Of a DNA stretch of 64,000 nucleotides, positions 17,630 through 26,380 are shown piece by piece. The DNA is from Nocardia colli (lineage in GTDB: Bacteria; Actinomycetota; Actinomycetes; Mycobacteriales; Mycobacteriaceae), in NCBI RefSeq assembly GCF_008704205.1, contig NZ_VXLC01000023.1, forward strand, positions 1 through 64,000, given 5' to 3'. The position numbers and the translations under genes are program-made. Position 1 is the stretch's first letter, and every line of letters starts with the position of its first letter. Below the pieces are notes generated by a model that saw nothing but the letters and a program-made list of their open reading frames with translations, ran no database searches and was not told where the DNA came from.

Positions 17630-17863
17630 GCATCAGCGCGAGCAGTTGGCGGCGGAATGCAGCGACACGGCGTGTCGTACGGCAAGTCGCGGCGTGGCGC
17701 GGTCCCCAGTGCGCAAGGTGCGTACTGCACGGTGTGATTTCCTGGGGCGAATTGGGACACGGGGTGCAGATTGGTGCGCGAGTGGCTGGGGTGGCGGGAA
17801 GTTCTGCGGTCCGAGGGGCAATCGGCCGCAAAGCTTGAAAGCGGCTTGGTTAGGATCAGGGCC

Positions 17864-18961
17864 ATGACCGTTGCTGCACAGTTTGCCCGTGTCCCGCATC
17901 CCGCGCCCGCCCCGGCGCAGCGGGTACAAGAGGTACTGGCGGCGCCCGGGTTCGGGCGGTTCTTCACCGATCACATGGTCTCGATCGACTACACCGACGG
18001 CGAGTGGACCAACGCGCGCGTCGAGCCGTACGGACCGCTGGCGCTCGACCCCGCGACCATGGTCTTCCACTACGGCCAGGCCATCTTCGAGGGACTCAAG
18101 GCGTACCGGCACAGCGACGGCAGCGTCGCCTGCTTCCGCATCGACGCGAACGCCGCGCGGTTCCGCAGGTCCGCGCGCCGGATGGCGATGGCCGAGCTGC
18201 CCGAGGAACTGTTCATCGAATCCGTGCGTCAGCTGCTCGAGGTGGATCGCGACTGGGTGCCCGCCGCGGGCGGCGAGGACTCGCTGTACCTGCGCCCCTT
18301 CATGTTCGCCACCGAGGCCGGGCTCGGCGTGAAGCCCGCTTCCGGCTACAAGTACCTGCTCATGGCGTCCCCGGCCGGCGCTTACTTCCCGCGTGGCGTG
18401 AAGCCGGTGCGGGTGTGGCTGTCGACCGAGTACGTGCGCGCCGCGCCCGGCGGCACCGGCGAGGCGAAGGTCGCGGGCAACTACGCCGCGTCGCTGCTCG
18501 CCCAGGCCGAGGCGACCGAAAAGGGCTGCGACCAGGTGGTCTGGCTGGACGCGTGCGAGCGCCGCTACGTCGAGGAGATGGGCACCAACAACCTGTTCTT
18601 CGTCTTCGGCTCCGGCTCGGACGCGCGGTTGGTCACCCCGGAACTGTCCGGGTCGCTGCTCCCCGGCATCACCCGCGACTCGCTGCTCACCCTCGCCGCC
18701 GACTCCGGATTCAAGGTCGAAGAGCGCAAGGTGTCGGTCGAGGAATGGCGCAAGGGTGCCGAATCCGGTGAGATCACCGAGGTTTTCGCGTGCGGTACCG
18801 CCGCGGTGATCACCCCCGTCGGCTGGGTCCGCTCCGACGACGGAGAGTTCACCATCGGTGGCGGCGAGCCCGGCGAGGTCACCATGGCGTTGCGTGACAC
18901 GCTCACCGGGATTCAGCGCGGTACGTTCGCCGACATCCACGGGTGGATGCGCGGAATGTAG
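17864..18961 (+). CDS. ilvE: Branched-chain amino acid aminotransferase
   Basis: IlvE interconverts Leu, Ile and Val with their 2-oxo acids using PLP. The 365-residue protein starts at ATG 17864. It contains FHYGQAIFEGLKAY, the PLP lysine in GEAKVAGNYAASL, EEMGTNNLFFVFG and EVFACGTAAVITPVG, as in class IV (type II BCAT) enzymes. TAGGAT at 17851-17856 ends 7 nt before the ATG, consistent with a leaderless transcript. An upstream in-frame extension to 17771 has no family support. Confidence 0.95.
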   Translation: MTVAAQFARVPHPAPAPAQRVQEVLAAPGFGRFFTDHMVSIDYTDGEWTNARVEPYGPLALDPATMVFHYGQAIFEGLKAYRHSDGSVACFRIDANAARFRRSARRMAMAELPEELFIESVRQLLEVDRDWVPAAGGEDSLYLRPFMFATEAGLGVKPASGYKYLLMASPAGAYFPRGVKPVRVWLSTEYVRAAPGGTGEAKVAGNYAASLLAQAEATEKGCDQVVWLDACERRYVEEMGTNNLFFVFGSGSDARLVTPELSGSLLPGITRDSLLTLAADSGFKVEERKVSVEEWRKGAESGEITEVFACGTAAVITPVGWVRSDDGEFTIGGGEPGEVTMALRDTLTGIQRGTFADIHGWMRGM

Positions 18962-19197
18962 TTCGTGAGTGGTGCACCGTGGCGGGGCTCGCGATTTGCC
19001 GCCACGGTGTGTCATTCGGCTCGGCCGCTCGTGCTGAGGTTTCGCCTCGACGTGTTGCGGCCCATCCGTCTCGACGCGTTGCGCGCTCGCCTCAGGTGAG
19101 TGCCCGAGCCGTTAACTCGGCGTGTGACGATGGCCGACCCGTCGTCCGTGCTCGAGCGGGTCGGCACCGTGTCGGCGATGCCTACGTGCGCGCCAAC

Positions 19198-19911
19198 TCA
19201 GCTGGGCATGAACATGTGCCACTCGTCGAGGGTCTTGGGGCGCAGCACATAGTTCTTGTCCCGGACAGTGGACAGCGGGGCGTAGGGCTCCTGCGAATAC
19301 CAGTGCCCGGGGTAGACGACCGGGTCGCCGGATAATTCGGCCAAATAGCGCAGGCTGCGGAACATTTCGTCGGAATCGCCGCCCGGGAAGTCGGTGCGGC
19401 CGCAGCCGTCGACGAACAGGGTGTCGCCCGCGATGAGCCGGTCGTCGAACAGGAAGCATTGGCTGCCCGGCGTGTGCCCGGGCGTGTGCAGCAGCTCGAT
19501 GTCGAAGGCACCGACGCTCACCTTGTCGCCGTGCTCGTGGCCGGTGAGTTCGCTCGGCGCGATGCCGGTGACGTTGGCCACCCAGGAAAGCTCCTGCGCG
19601 TTGATATGCACTGGGACACTTGTCTTTTCGAGCAGTTCACGCACCCCGCCCAGGGTGAACCCGAGCATCGTCCCACCCACATGGTCCGGATGGTGATGGG
19701 TGGCCAGCACCCCCGTCAGCCGTAGCCCGTCCCCCTCGGCGATATCGACCAGATCACCGGCCGCATACGCCGGATCGACCACCAGGCACTCGCCCGTCTC
19801 CTGATCCCCGATCAGATACGCGAAATTCCGCATCTGCGTCGCAATCGGATCGCCGACGGCGTAGTCCCTCCCCGACAACAGCTGGCGAAAATACAGGCGC
19901 TCAGAAGACAT
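19198..19911 (-). CDS. MBL-fold metallo-hydrolase (glyoxalase II-like)
   Basis: The 237-residue protein has all metal ligands of the metallo-beta-lactamase fold: THHHPDHVGG near residues 71-80, HTPGHTPGSQ, the Asp in AGDTLFVDG and the His in VYPGHWYS. This pattern fits hydroxyacylglutathione hydrolase and persulfide dioxygenase relatives. Actinomycetes lack glutathione, so the thiol partner may be mycothiol. ATG 19911 (MSSERLYF) is preferred over the codon 3 residues upstream. Confidence 0.85.
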   Translation of the reverse strand: MSSERLYFRQLLSGRDYAVGDPIATQMRNFAYLIGDQETGECLVVDPAYAAGDLVDIAEGDGLRLTGVLATHHHPDHVGGTMLGFTLGGVRELLEKTSVPVHINAQELSWVANVTGIAPSELTGHEHGDKVSVGAFDIELLHTPGHTPGSQCFLFDDRLIAGDTLFVDGCGRTDFPGGDSDEMFRSLRYLAELSGDPVVYPGHWYSQEPYAPLSTVRDKNYVLRPKTLDEWHMFMPS

Positions 19912-20069
19912 ACCGCACACCTTATTGCCCGACCCAGACGATCCGCGCGCCGCAGCCGCAAATAGTTTGCTGCGCCCAACTCCCCGCCCCCCGAAATCCT
20001 GGACATCCGCCCACCAATCCCCGAACCAAGATCAACGGACCACAGTGTCCGACCTCACCCGCCCGATGC

Positions 20070-20726
20070 CGCCACCATGTCCCGTTGATCATGAAATCCC
20101 GTCGGCACGGCAGAGATTCGAGCGCCGATCTGCTCGAGTACCCAACAATGCCTACTGCCCAGCGAGCCGGCCCATGATCAACGGGACACAGCTGCGGCGA
20201 AGTGCGACAAGGTGCGCCGTCATGTCCCGTTGGCGGGGTCGGATCATGATCAACGGGACTTGGCAGCGGCGAAGTGCGAGTAGATCCGCCGTGATGTCCC
20301 GTTGGTCGGGTTGGACGATGATCCGCGGGACATGATGGTGGTGACGTGCGAGCAGGTGCGCCGTCATGTCCCGGTGGTCGGGCCAGGTCATGATCGATGG
20401 GACTTGGTTGCGGCGATGCGTGGGTGGCGGCTCCGTCATGACCCGTTGCAAATGAGGCAGCGCGGTGAGCAGGGATTACTGCGCTGATCCTCATGCCGCA
20501 GGCAAGCGAACGCCGTCAAACTTGACCCTGGGTAGTGCTCGGACTTTCAAGCCCGGGCGATGGCCCAGCTCCCGGGCAGTTGCCGAGCTGAACCGTGCTC
20601 AACGGGACATGGTTGCGGCGAAGTGCGAGAAGGTGCGCTGACATGTCCCGTTCGTCGAGCCGGGTCATGATCGATGGGACTTGGTTGCGGAATGTGTGGG
20701 TGGCGGCCTTGTCGTGTCCCGTTGGG
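20070..20726. repeat. Repeat island B: same family, GTCCCGTTG arms
   Basis: Units begin near 20079, 20224, 20295, 20365, 20644 and 20715. Here the left arm is gtcccgttg and, in the clearest unit, the right arm is caacgggac, so the arms pair over 9 bp. The spacer part (gcggcgaagtgcgag, then a cgccgtcat junction) matches island A. The stretch 20460-20590 breaks the array. No gene was recognised between the metallo-hydrolase and cobS. Confidence 0.8.
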
Positions 20727-20739
20727 CATGAGCCTGGCG

Positions 20740-21486
20740 TCAGAGGGTGAGGGAGACGGTGGCGGCGGTTAGGGAGACGGTTAGTTCGATGGTTGCGCCG
20801 AGGGCGTCGCCGGAGAGGCCGGCGAAGCGGCGGACGGTGTGGCGGACGAGGATGGTTGAGGCGGCCAGGGCGAGGAGGGTGGCAAGGGGGCCTTGCCAGT
20901 GGTTGGGGGTGGTTAGGGCGGCGGCGGCGAGGGCGGCGATGGACCAGGCGGCGGCGGTGAGTGGGGGTTGGGTGCCGGCTACGAGGGCGCCGAAGTTGGC
21001 GTCGGGGGCGGCGTCGATTCCTTTGCGGCAGGCGAGGACTACTGCGACGCGGCCGACGGTGACGGCGAGGGCTACGGCGAACCAGCGGTCCGCCTCGGCG
21101 AGGGCGGCGAACGAAAACGCTTGGATGCCAATGGAGAACACGAGGGCGGCTACCCCGAACGGGCCCGCGCCGCCGCTCTTCATGATCTGCCTGGCCCGCT
21201 CGGGCGGACCGTAACTGCCGAGCCCGTCCATAGTGTCGGCGAGCCCATCCAGATGCATGCCCCGTGTGATCAACGCCAACGCCGCGACCACCAGCAGTCC
21301 GGCAAGCACGGAACTAGCCCCTGCCCACACAAACACCCACAGCAGCCCGGCCGCCCCCGCCCCGAGCAGCCCACCGACCAACGGCGCCAACGCAATTGCC
21401 CGCCCCGCCGCAACCCGGTCAACATTGTCCGGCCCACGCACCGGCAAAACCGTGAGCCAGGAAACCGCGAGCCGCAACCCGTTCAT
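20740..21486 (-). CDS. cobS: Adenosylcobinamide-GDP ribazoletransferase
   Basis: CobS joins adenosylcobinamide-GDP and alpha-ribazole to give cobalamin, in the membrane. The 248-residue protein is strongly hydrophobic with about six membrane segments. It contains GMHLDGLADTMDGLGS, the family metal-binding motif, followed by KSGGAGPFGVAALV. The ATG at 21486 overlaps the TGA of the preceding ORF (ATGA), so it is translationally coupled to it. It is the last gene of the cobU-cobT-orf-cobS group. Confidence 0.95.
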   Translation of the reverse strand: MNGLRLAVSWLTVLPVRGPDNVDRVAAGRAIALAPLVGGLLGAGAAGLLWVFVWAGASSVLAGLLVVAALALITRGMHLDGLADTMDGLGSYGPPERARQIMKSGGAGPFGVAALVFSIGIQAFSFAALAEADRWFAVALAVTVGRVAVVLACRKGIDAAPDANFGALVAGTQPPLTAAAWSIAALAAAALTTPNHWQGPLATLLALAASTILVRHTVRRFAGLSGDALGATIELTVSLTAATVSLTL

Positions 21487-22160
21487 CCGGGCAGTCCCAA
21501 GCTGACACGAGGCGGCGAGGCACCGTCGATGTCCGCGCAAACACGCTGTACCGCAAGCGAATCGACGCGGTTGCCGACAGATTCGCGGGCATCACGGGCG
21601 GAGGTTTCAGCCGGCGACGGCCGGTTACTCCGACGCACCGTCGGCATAGGCACGCCGACCGGCTCGAGTGAGTTGTCGCGTTCATCGGACGCCGACCATC
21701 TCAGTCGGGAGTTGATCGCCCGATCGATGGCAAGGGTCGAGCGCGCCGCCGCCGGCTCGGTGAGCCAGGTGAGCGTGCTGCCGAGGCAGTCATGAGACGA
21801 GTGACGGTCACCGTATGGGCCGCAATAACGTTGTTCCGCAAGGAGATTGCCGTGGCTGCCGATGGGTTCGTGGGCATCTCCAATGGAGGTCTCGACCAGC
21901 GATGGCCGGTTGCTCGCTGCGGACGGCTCGCGCGTGCCCAGCGACAAGGATCTGCGCCCCGCGCCGATGGAGCCGTCGAGCAGCGTCGGCAGGTCGCTCG
22001 CCGACGTGGACGGGATCTCATCGACGGATGCGTCGCGTGCATTCGAAGATGGCAATCCCGTACTCGGGAGACATTGTGCGGCAAGGGAATAGCCGCGGCC
22101 GTCGATGGGCTCGCCACGCCCGGTCGTGCTGGCTTCGAGCCCCGACGGCCGCTCGCTCAT
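21483..22160 (-). CDS. Unrecognised repeat-containing ORF between cobT and cobS
   Basis: I do not recognise this 225-residue Ser-rich ORF. Its ATG (22160) overlaps the cobT stop in an ATGA, and its TGA (21483) overlaps the cobS start in a second ATGA, which strongly suggests it is translated. It carries three diverged copies of one module: RPSGLEASTTGRGEPIDG, RPSLVETSIGDAHEPIG and RPSPAETSARDARESVG. Each is followed by a short S-L-A-x-Q ending. No signal peptide, membrane segment or enzyme motif is seen, and GC3 seems lower than in neighbours. It could be a disordered linker protein or an expanded repeat kept in frame by coupling. Confidence 0.6.
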   Translation of the reverse strand: MSERPSGLEASTTGRGEPIDGRGYSLAAQCLPSTGLPSSNARDASVDEIPSTSASDLPTLLDGSIGAGRRSLSLGTREPSAASNRPSLVETSIGDAHEPIGSHGNLLAEQRYCGPYGDRHSSHDCLGSTLTWLTEPAAARSTLAIDRAINSRLRWSASDERDNSLEPVGVPMPTVRRSNRPSPAETSARDARESVGNRVDSLAVQRVCADIDGASPPRVSLGLPG

Positions 22161-23260
22161 TTCCGCAAATCCGGCGCGGCCGGGGGAGTCTCTGCGGGCG
22201 TAGCGATTTCGGAGTCGGTGTCGGCGGTGCTCACGCCTGCTTCCGCGAACGTGGACATCTCCGTCAGGGCGGCGACGGCGGCGCGGACGAGGGGGAGGGC
22301 GGTGAGGGCGCCGGATCCTTCGCCGAGGCGCATGTTCAGGTCGAGGAGCGGGTCGAGGCGGAGGCGTTGCAGCGCCAGGTTGTGGGCGGGTTCGGTGGAG
22401 CGGTGGCCGGCCAGCCACCAGGCCGACGAGCCTGCGGACAGATCCTCGGCGACCAGCGCGGCGGCCGTGACGACCACACCGTCCAGGATGACGGGCGTGC
22501 GCCGGGCAGCGGCCTGCGCGAGGAACGCGGCCATGGCGGCGAAGTCGGCGCCCGCGGCGACGCGCAGCAGTTCGACCGGGTCCTTGACGACCGGACGCGC
22601 CCGGCGCATCGCGTCCCGGATCGCGGCGACCTTGCGCGCCCAGCCCGCATCGTCGACGCCGGTGCCGCGCCCAACGGCGGCAACGGGTTCGGTGTCGGTC
22701 AGCGTCGCGATGAGGGCGGTGGCCGGGGTGGTGTTGCCGATGCCCATGTCGCCCGCGATGAGCACGTCGGCGCCCGCGTCGATCTCCTCGTCGGCGATCG
22801 CCTTGCCCGCGGCGAGGGCGGCCTCGACCTCCTCGACGGTCAACGCGTCCTCGCGGTCGATGGACCCGCTGGAACGCCGCACCTTGTGCTTGGCGACGAG
22901 CGAATCGGTCTCACCGTCGACCGAAATATCCGCCACCCGAACGGTCGCACCAGCGACCACGGCAAGCGCATTCACCGCCGCCCCACCGCCGAGGAAGTTC
23001 GCCACCATCTGCGCGGTGACCTCGCTCGGGTACGCCGAAACCCCGTGCCGCGCAACGCCGTGATCCCCGGCGAACACCACAACCCTGGCCCGCTCGAACT
23101 GCTTCGGCGGGCACACACCCTGACAGGCCGCGACCCAGTTGCCGATCTCCTCCAGCCGCCCGAGTGACCCGCCGGGTTTGGTCAACTGCGCCTGCCGTTG
23201 CTCGGCCGCCACCCGAACCTGTGCGTCAGGAGGCGTCACCGGTCCAAATCCGTGTGTCAC
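22157..23260 (-). CDS. cobT: Nicotinate-nucleotide-dimethylbenzimidazole phosphoribosyltransferase
   Basis: CobT makes alpha-ribazole phosphate, the lower ligand of cobalamin. The 367-residue protein has the family blocks KPGGSLGRLEEIGNW, VVVFAGDHGVARHGVSAYP, GDMGIGNTTPATAL and MRLGEGSGALTALPLV, the last with the catalytic Glu. GTG 23260 was chosen because a GGAAAGG ribosome site lies 7 nt upstream; the frame also has a TTG at 23290. The last codons run into the next ORF through an ATGA overlap. The C-terminal tail after residue 340 is longer and more Pro/Ala-rich than usual. Confidence 0.95.
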   Translation of the reverse strand: MTHGFGPVTPPDAQVRVAAEQRQAQLTKPGGSLGRLEEIGNWVAACQGVCPPKQFERARVVVFAGDHGVARHGVSAYPSEVTAQMVANFLGGGAAVNALAVVAGATVRVADISVDGETDSLVAKHKVRRSSGSIDREDALTVEEVEAALAAGKAIADEEIDAGADVLIAGDMGIGNTTPATALIATLTDTEPVAAVGRGTGVDDAGWARKVAAIRDAMRRARPVVKDPVELLRVAAGADFAAMAAFLAQAAARRTPVILDGVVVTAAALVAEDLSAGSSAWWLAGHRSTEPAHNLALQRLRLDPLLDLNMRLGEGSGALTALPLVRAAVAALTEMSTFAEAGVSTADTDSEIATPAETPPAAPDLRK

Positions 23261-23375
23261 TATCGAGCCTTTCCGGTCAGGGCGGTCCAAACACTCATAC
23301 GCCGCTCAATCTTGCCCGCCGCGGGCCACGCAGCACACAGCACCCGTCCCCAACCCGCCGACAGACCAGGGCGAT

Positions 23376-23921
23376 TCACTTGAGCCGCAGGGGGAGTCCG
23401 GCCACGACGAGGAACGCTTCGTCGCAGGCTTGGGCAAGGCGCTGGTTCAGGGTGCCGATCTCGTCGCGGAACAGGCGACCGGAGCGGGTGGCCGGGATGA
23501 TGCCCATCCCCACCTCGGGGCTCACGATGACCAGGCGTCGCGAGTAGGCGGTCACCGCGGCGACGAGGGCGTCGGCGTCGGGGGTGACCGTGCCGCGCGG
23601 AGATTCCCAAGCGTCGCGCGCGTCGATCCGCGCGGTGAGCCAGGTGCCGATGTCATCGATCAGCGTGGTGCCGTCCACCGGTTCGCCGAGAACAGCCGCC
23701 GGGTCGGCACTTTCGATCACCGCCCAGTCGGCGGGCCTGCGCTCGCGGTGCGTCGCGATGCGGGCCGCGAAGTCGTGGTCGGCAGGGTCGGGAATCGAGG
23801 TCGCGAGATAACGCACCGGCCCGGCCGCCTTGGCCAGGTCTTCGGCATAGGTGGATTTGCCCGACCTCGCGCCGCCGAGGACGAGGGTCCGGCGCGGCTC
23901 GGACGAGACACTGTGCGACAC
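23376..23921 (-). CDS. cobU: Adenosylcobinamide kinase / guanylyltransferase
   Basis: CobU phosphorylates adenosylcobinamide and then transfers GMP to it. The 181-residue protein has the P-loop GGARSGKS near residues 16-23 and the family segments ATSIPDPADHDFAARIATHR and TLIDDIGTWLT. VSPEVGMGIIPATRSGRLFRD and LNQRLAQACDEAFLVVAGLP also match. It starts at GTG 23921 and precedes cobT by 115 nt on the same strand. No cobalamin riboswitch was recognised upstream. Confidence 0.95.
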   Translation of the reverse strand: MSHSVSSEPRRTLVLGGARSGKSTYAEDLAKAAGPVRYLATSIPDPADHDFAARIATHRERRPADWAVIESADPAAVLGEPVDGTTLIDDIGTWLTARIDARDAWESPRGTVTPDADALVAAVTAYSRRLVIVSPEVGMGIIPATRSGRLFRDEIGTLNQRLAQACDEAFLVVAGLPLRLK

Positions 23922-24035
23922 GTCAGCACGGTATCAATCCTCATCGACCCATCCACTTCGGCAACGGGCAAAGCGCGCGTCCTCCGGCGAATTGCGCGTC
24001 ACCCTCGTCTCGGCGCTCGCGGAGATCCTGTTGCC

Positions 24036-24148
24036 GTGGCGGTATTCGGTGGGCGCGATGCCGACTGGCTTTGGAGGGGGTGCCGCAGCAGCGTGCCGGA
24101 ATTGAACACCGCCTCGGCGCGACCTGTTCCGAGGCCGAGTGCTGCGTG
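24036..24148 (-). pseudogene. Remnant of the HTH end of an AraC-family regulator
   Basis: Directly after the stop of the intact regulator, the minus strand repeats its last helix-turn-helix. Fragments LLRHPLQS and VGIAPTEYRHGNR correspond to LLRHHFQRLVGIAPTEYRRR of the intact gene but lie in different frames. By eye about 70% of the bases match over some 105 bp. This looks like a decayed partial tandem duplication or the relic of a second regulator. Confidence 0.7.
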
Positions 24149-24152
24149 AGTA

Positions 24153-25130
24153 TCAGGCGGGTGTCTCGACGGCATCCAGGTTCGCGCCGAAGCGACGGCG
24201 GTATTCCGTGGGTGCGATGCCGACCAACCGCTGGAAGTGGTGTCGCAGCAACGCGCCCGAACCGAACCCTGCGCGGGTGGCGATTTGTTCGAGTCCGAGG
24301 TCGGTTTCCTCGAGTAGCTGTTTGGTCAGTAGGACGCGCTGGTTGGTCAGCCACTTGACCGGGGTGGTTCCGGTTTCGGCGGCGAAGCGGCGGGCGAAGG
24401 TGCGAGTGGACATGGTTGCGCGGGCGGCCAGGTCTTCGATGGTGTGGGGGAGGTCGAGGTTCTCGTTCATCCATTCGAGGGTCGACATCAGGCTGTCGGA
24501 GGTGCAGGTGGCGACGGGGCGTTCGATGAATTGACGCTGCCCACCGTCGCGTTGCGGCGGCACGACCATCCGGCGGGCGATCGCGTTGGCCACGGCGCTG
24601 CCGAGTTCGCGGCGGACCAGGTGCAGGCAGGCGTCGATGCCCGCGGCGGTGCCCGCGCTGGTGATCAGGTTGCCCGCGTCGACGAACAGCACGTCGGGAT
24701 CGACGGTCGCCTCCGGATACAGCGCGGCCAGCGCGTCGACGTGCGTCCAGTGCGTGGTGCATTTGCGTCCGTCGAGCAGCCCGGCCGCGCCGGCGAGGAA
24801 CGCGCCCGAGCAGACGGTCAACACGATCGCGCCCGCGGCCGCGGCGTCCCGGACGGCGTCCACGAGTCGCGGGTCGATCCCGCTCCTGGACGAGAAGGCC
24901 GGAATGGCGACCAGATCGGCCGTCGCCAGTTCCTCGAGCCCGTACTCCGGCGTCAGCGTGATGCCGGGCGTGCTGGAGTGCAGCGGCTTCCCCGGCTCCG
25001 CGCCGCAGACCTTGAAGTCGAACGCGGGCAACCCGTCGGCGCTCCGGTCGAGGCCGAAAACCTCGCAGACCACCCCGAATTCGAACATGGCCATGCGCTC
25101 GGACAGCACGACCGCAACCTTCGACAGCAT
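24153..25130 (-). CDS. GlxA-type transcriptional regulator (DJ-1/PfpI plus AraC HTH)
   Basis: The 325-residue protein has an N-terminal class I amidotransferase-like (DJ-1/PfpI) domain with LTVCSGAFLAGAAGLLDGRK, where Cys sits at the nucleophile elbow, and TTHWTHVDALA. A C-terminal AraC domain (IEDLAARATMSTRTFARRF, then QIATRAGFGSGALLRHHFQR) binds DNA. Such regulators control amine, betaine or antibiotic-related genes. It is divergent from a small membrane ORF across about 85 bp, its most likely target region apart from its own promoter. Confidence 0.92.
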   Translation of the reverse strand: MLSKVAVVLSERMAMFEFGVVCEVFGLDRSADGLPAFDFKVCGAEPGKPLHSSTPGITLTPEYGLEELATADLVAIPAFSSRSGIDPRLVDAVRDAAAAGAIVLTVCSGAFLAGAAGLLDGRKCTTHWTHVDALAALYPEATVDPDVLFVDAGNLITSAGTAAGIDACLHLVRRELGSAVANAIARRMVVPPQRDGGQRQFIERPVATCTSDSLMSTLEWMNENLDLPHTIEDLAARATMSTRTFARRFAAETGTTPVKWLTNQRVLLTKQLLEETDLGLEQIATRAGFGSGALLRHHFQRLVGIAPTEYRRRFGANLDAVETPA

Positions 25131-25215
25131 GGCTCCAGTGTAATGGCTGAATATTTACGAACTATGTCAGTTCAGCCACTTTCGGCGGGAACTCATCGAG
25201 CGCAAAATTACTGCC

Positions 25216-25374
25216 ATGATTACTTTTCTGATCACCTTGGCAGTCATCATCACCTTCGCCGCAGCGGTCGCGCACTACTCGGCGCCGGCGGGTTCGTCCA
25301 ACGTCACCGATCGCGATATGCAGCGCATGCAGGCCGATCTGTCGGCCATGCACGGCCGAACCACCAACATCTGA
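25216..25374 (+). CDS. Small single-pass membrane protein (52 residues)
   Basis: This short ORF begins MITFLITLAVIITFAAAVAH, a membrane helix of about 18 residues. A polar tail with DRDMQRMQADLSAMHGRTTN follows. Third codon positions are mostly G or C, as in real genes here. A strong hairpin follows the stop by 24 nt. No clear ribosome site precedes the ATG. It is divergent from the GlxA-type regulator. No family was recognised. Confidence 0.6.
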   Translation: MITFLITLAVIITFAAAVAHYSAPAGSSNVTDRDMQRMQADLSAMHGRTTNI

Positions 25375-25397
25375 TCCGCATGTGTCCGCAACCGACC

Positions 25398-25429
25398 GCG
25401 GCCCGGCTCGAGTACACGAGCCGGGCCGC
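25398..25429. terminator. Terminator after the small membrane ORF
   Basis: A perfect 13-bp inverted repeat, gcggcccggctcg / cgagccgggccgc, has a 6-nt loop. It lies between the small plus-strand ORF and the 3' end of the DUF3043 gene and could serve both. Confidence 0.75.
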
Positions 25430-25513
25430 AATCATGTTCGGGGTGTTTCGGGCCGTCAAGGACGGTTAACGCGGGCGTCCAGCGGTCCGGCCGAACACAC
25501 CGCAGCGCACAAC

Positions 25514-26185
25514 CTAGATGGCATCTCCAGGACTGACCCGAGGCTTCGGCGCCCGCATCTTCCGGATCTGCGAGGCGCGCACGAACGCGTACCAGCCGAG
25601 CTTGTACCCGGTGTCCTCCGAATCCGGGAAACGCTCCCTGACCCGCCCGTTCACGATCCGCCCGAGCAGGAATCCCTCGGCGATCATGAAGAACATCATC
25701 ACCAGCATGGCCAGCGTGACGATCGTCTGCAGCGCGGGCGCCACGAACATCGACAGGATCAGCACGAGCGCCATCGGCATGAACAGCCCGACCAGATTGC
25801 GCCGGCCGTCGACGATGTCGCGCACGAACGCCCGCACCGGCCCCTGATCGCGCGGCAGCAGGTACTTGTCCTCGCCTGCGAGCATGCGCGTGCGCCGATC
25901 CTGGACCGCCGCCTTGCGCTCGGCCGAGGCTTGTTTGCGCTCCTCCTTGCTGCCGCGAGTGGCCTTGCGCCGGGCGCGGGCCTCCTTCGCGGTGAGCGGT
26001 GCTGGAGCGATCGGGCCGCGTCGCTTGCCTTGCGCGTCACGGCGTTTCGGAGTGGGACGGCCCTTGCCCGCGGTGGCGGTGACCGCCGTGCGAGTGGTGC
26101 CCGCGGTCGAGCCGCCGTCCACGACCGCCGTCTGATCGGCGGCCGCGTCGGTGGTGCTGGACTCGCCGCGACGGAACAATTTCAC
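25514..26185 (-). CDS. DUF3043 membrane protein
   Basis: The 223-residue protein has a long basic, low-complexity N-terminus (residues 1-100, Lys/Arg/Ala-rich). The conserved DUF3043 segment (DKYLLPRDQGPVRAFVRDIV) follows. Two membrane helices (LVGLFMPMALVLILSMFVAP and TIVTLAMLVMMFFMIAEGFL) come next, then a short C-terminal tail. The family is found across actinobacteria (Rv2206-like, close to cobT in M. tuberculosis) and has no known function. It starts at ATG 26185 and is divergent from the Fe-S carrier gene. Confidence 0.88.
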   Translation of the reverse strand: MKLFRRGESSTTDAAADQTAVVDGGSTAGTTRTAVTATAGKGRPTPKRRDAQGKRRGPIAPAPLTAKEARARRKATRGSKEERKQASAERKAAVQDRRTRMLAGEDKYLLPRDQGPVRAFVRDIVDGRRNLVGLFMPMALVLILSMFVAPALQTIVTLAMLVMMFFMIAEGFLLGRIVNGRVRERFPDSEDTGYKLGWYAFVRASQIRKMRAPKPRVSPGDAI

Positions 26186-26380
26186 ATCGACCAGGCTATT
26201 CGATGGAATACGCGGCGGGAAATGCGGTCCGATTCGCGCAGGTGTGCCGGGTCACGTAGGTTGCGTGTTCCTGCGCGCGCGGTGGTGGCAAGATGGGGAA
26301 TAGCAGCCCGCCGAGTGGTGTTGACCGACACGACCCGTGCGCTGTTCACGGGTCGACGACAGGTTCCTCGAGGAGAGTTC

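Noticed and set aside
23922..24030. Cobalamin riboswitch upstream of cobU
   Set aside because: No B12-box-like sequence or extended leader was seen; the space holds the decayed regulator fragment.
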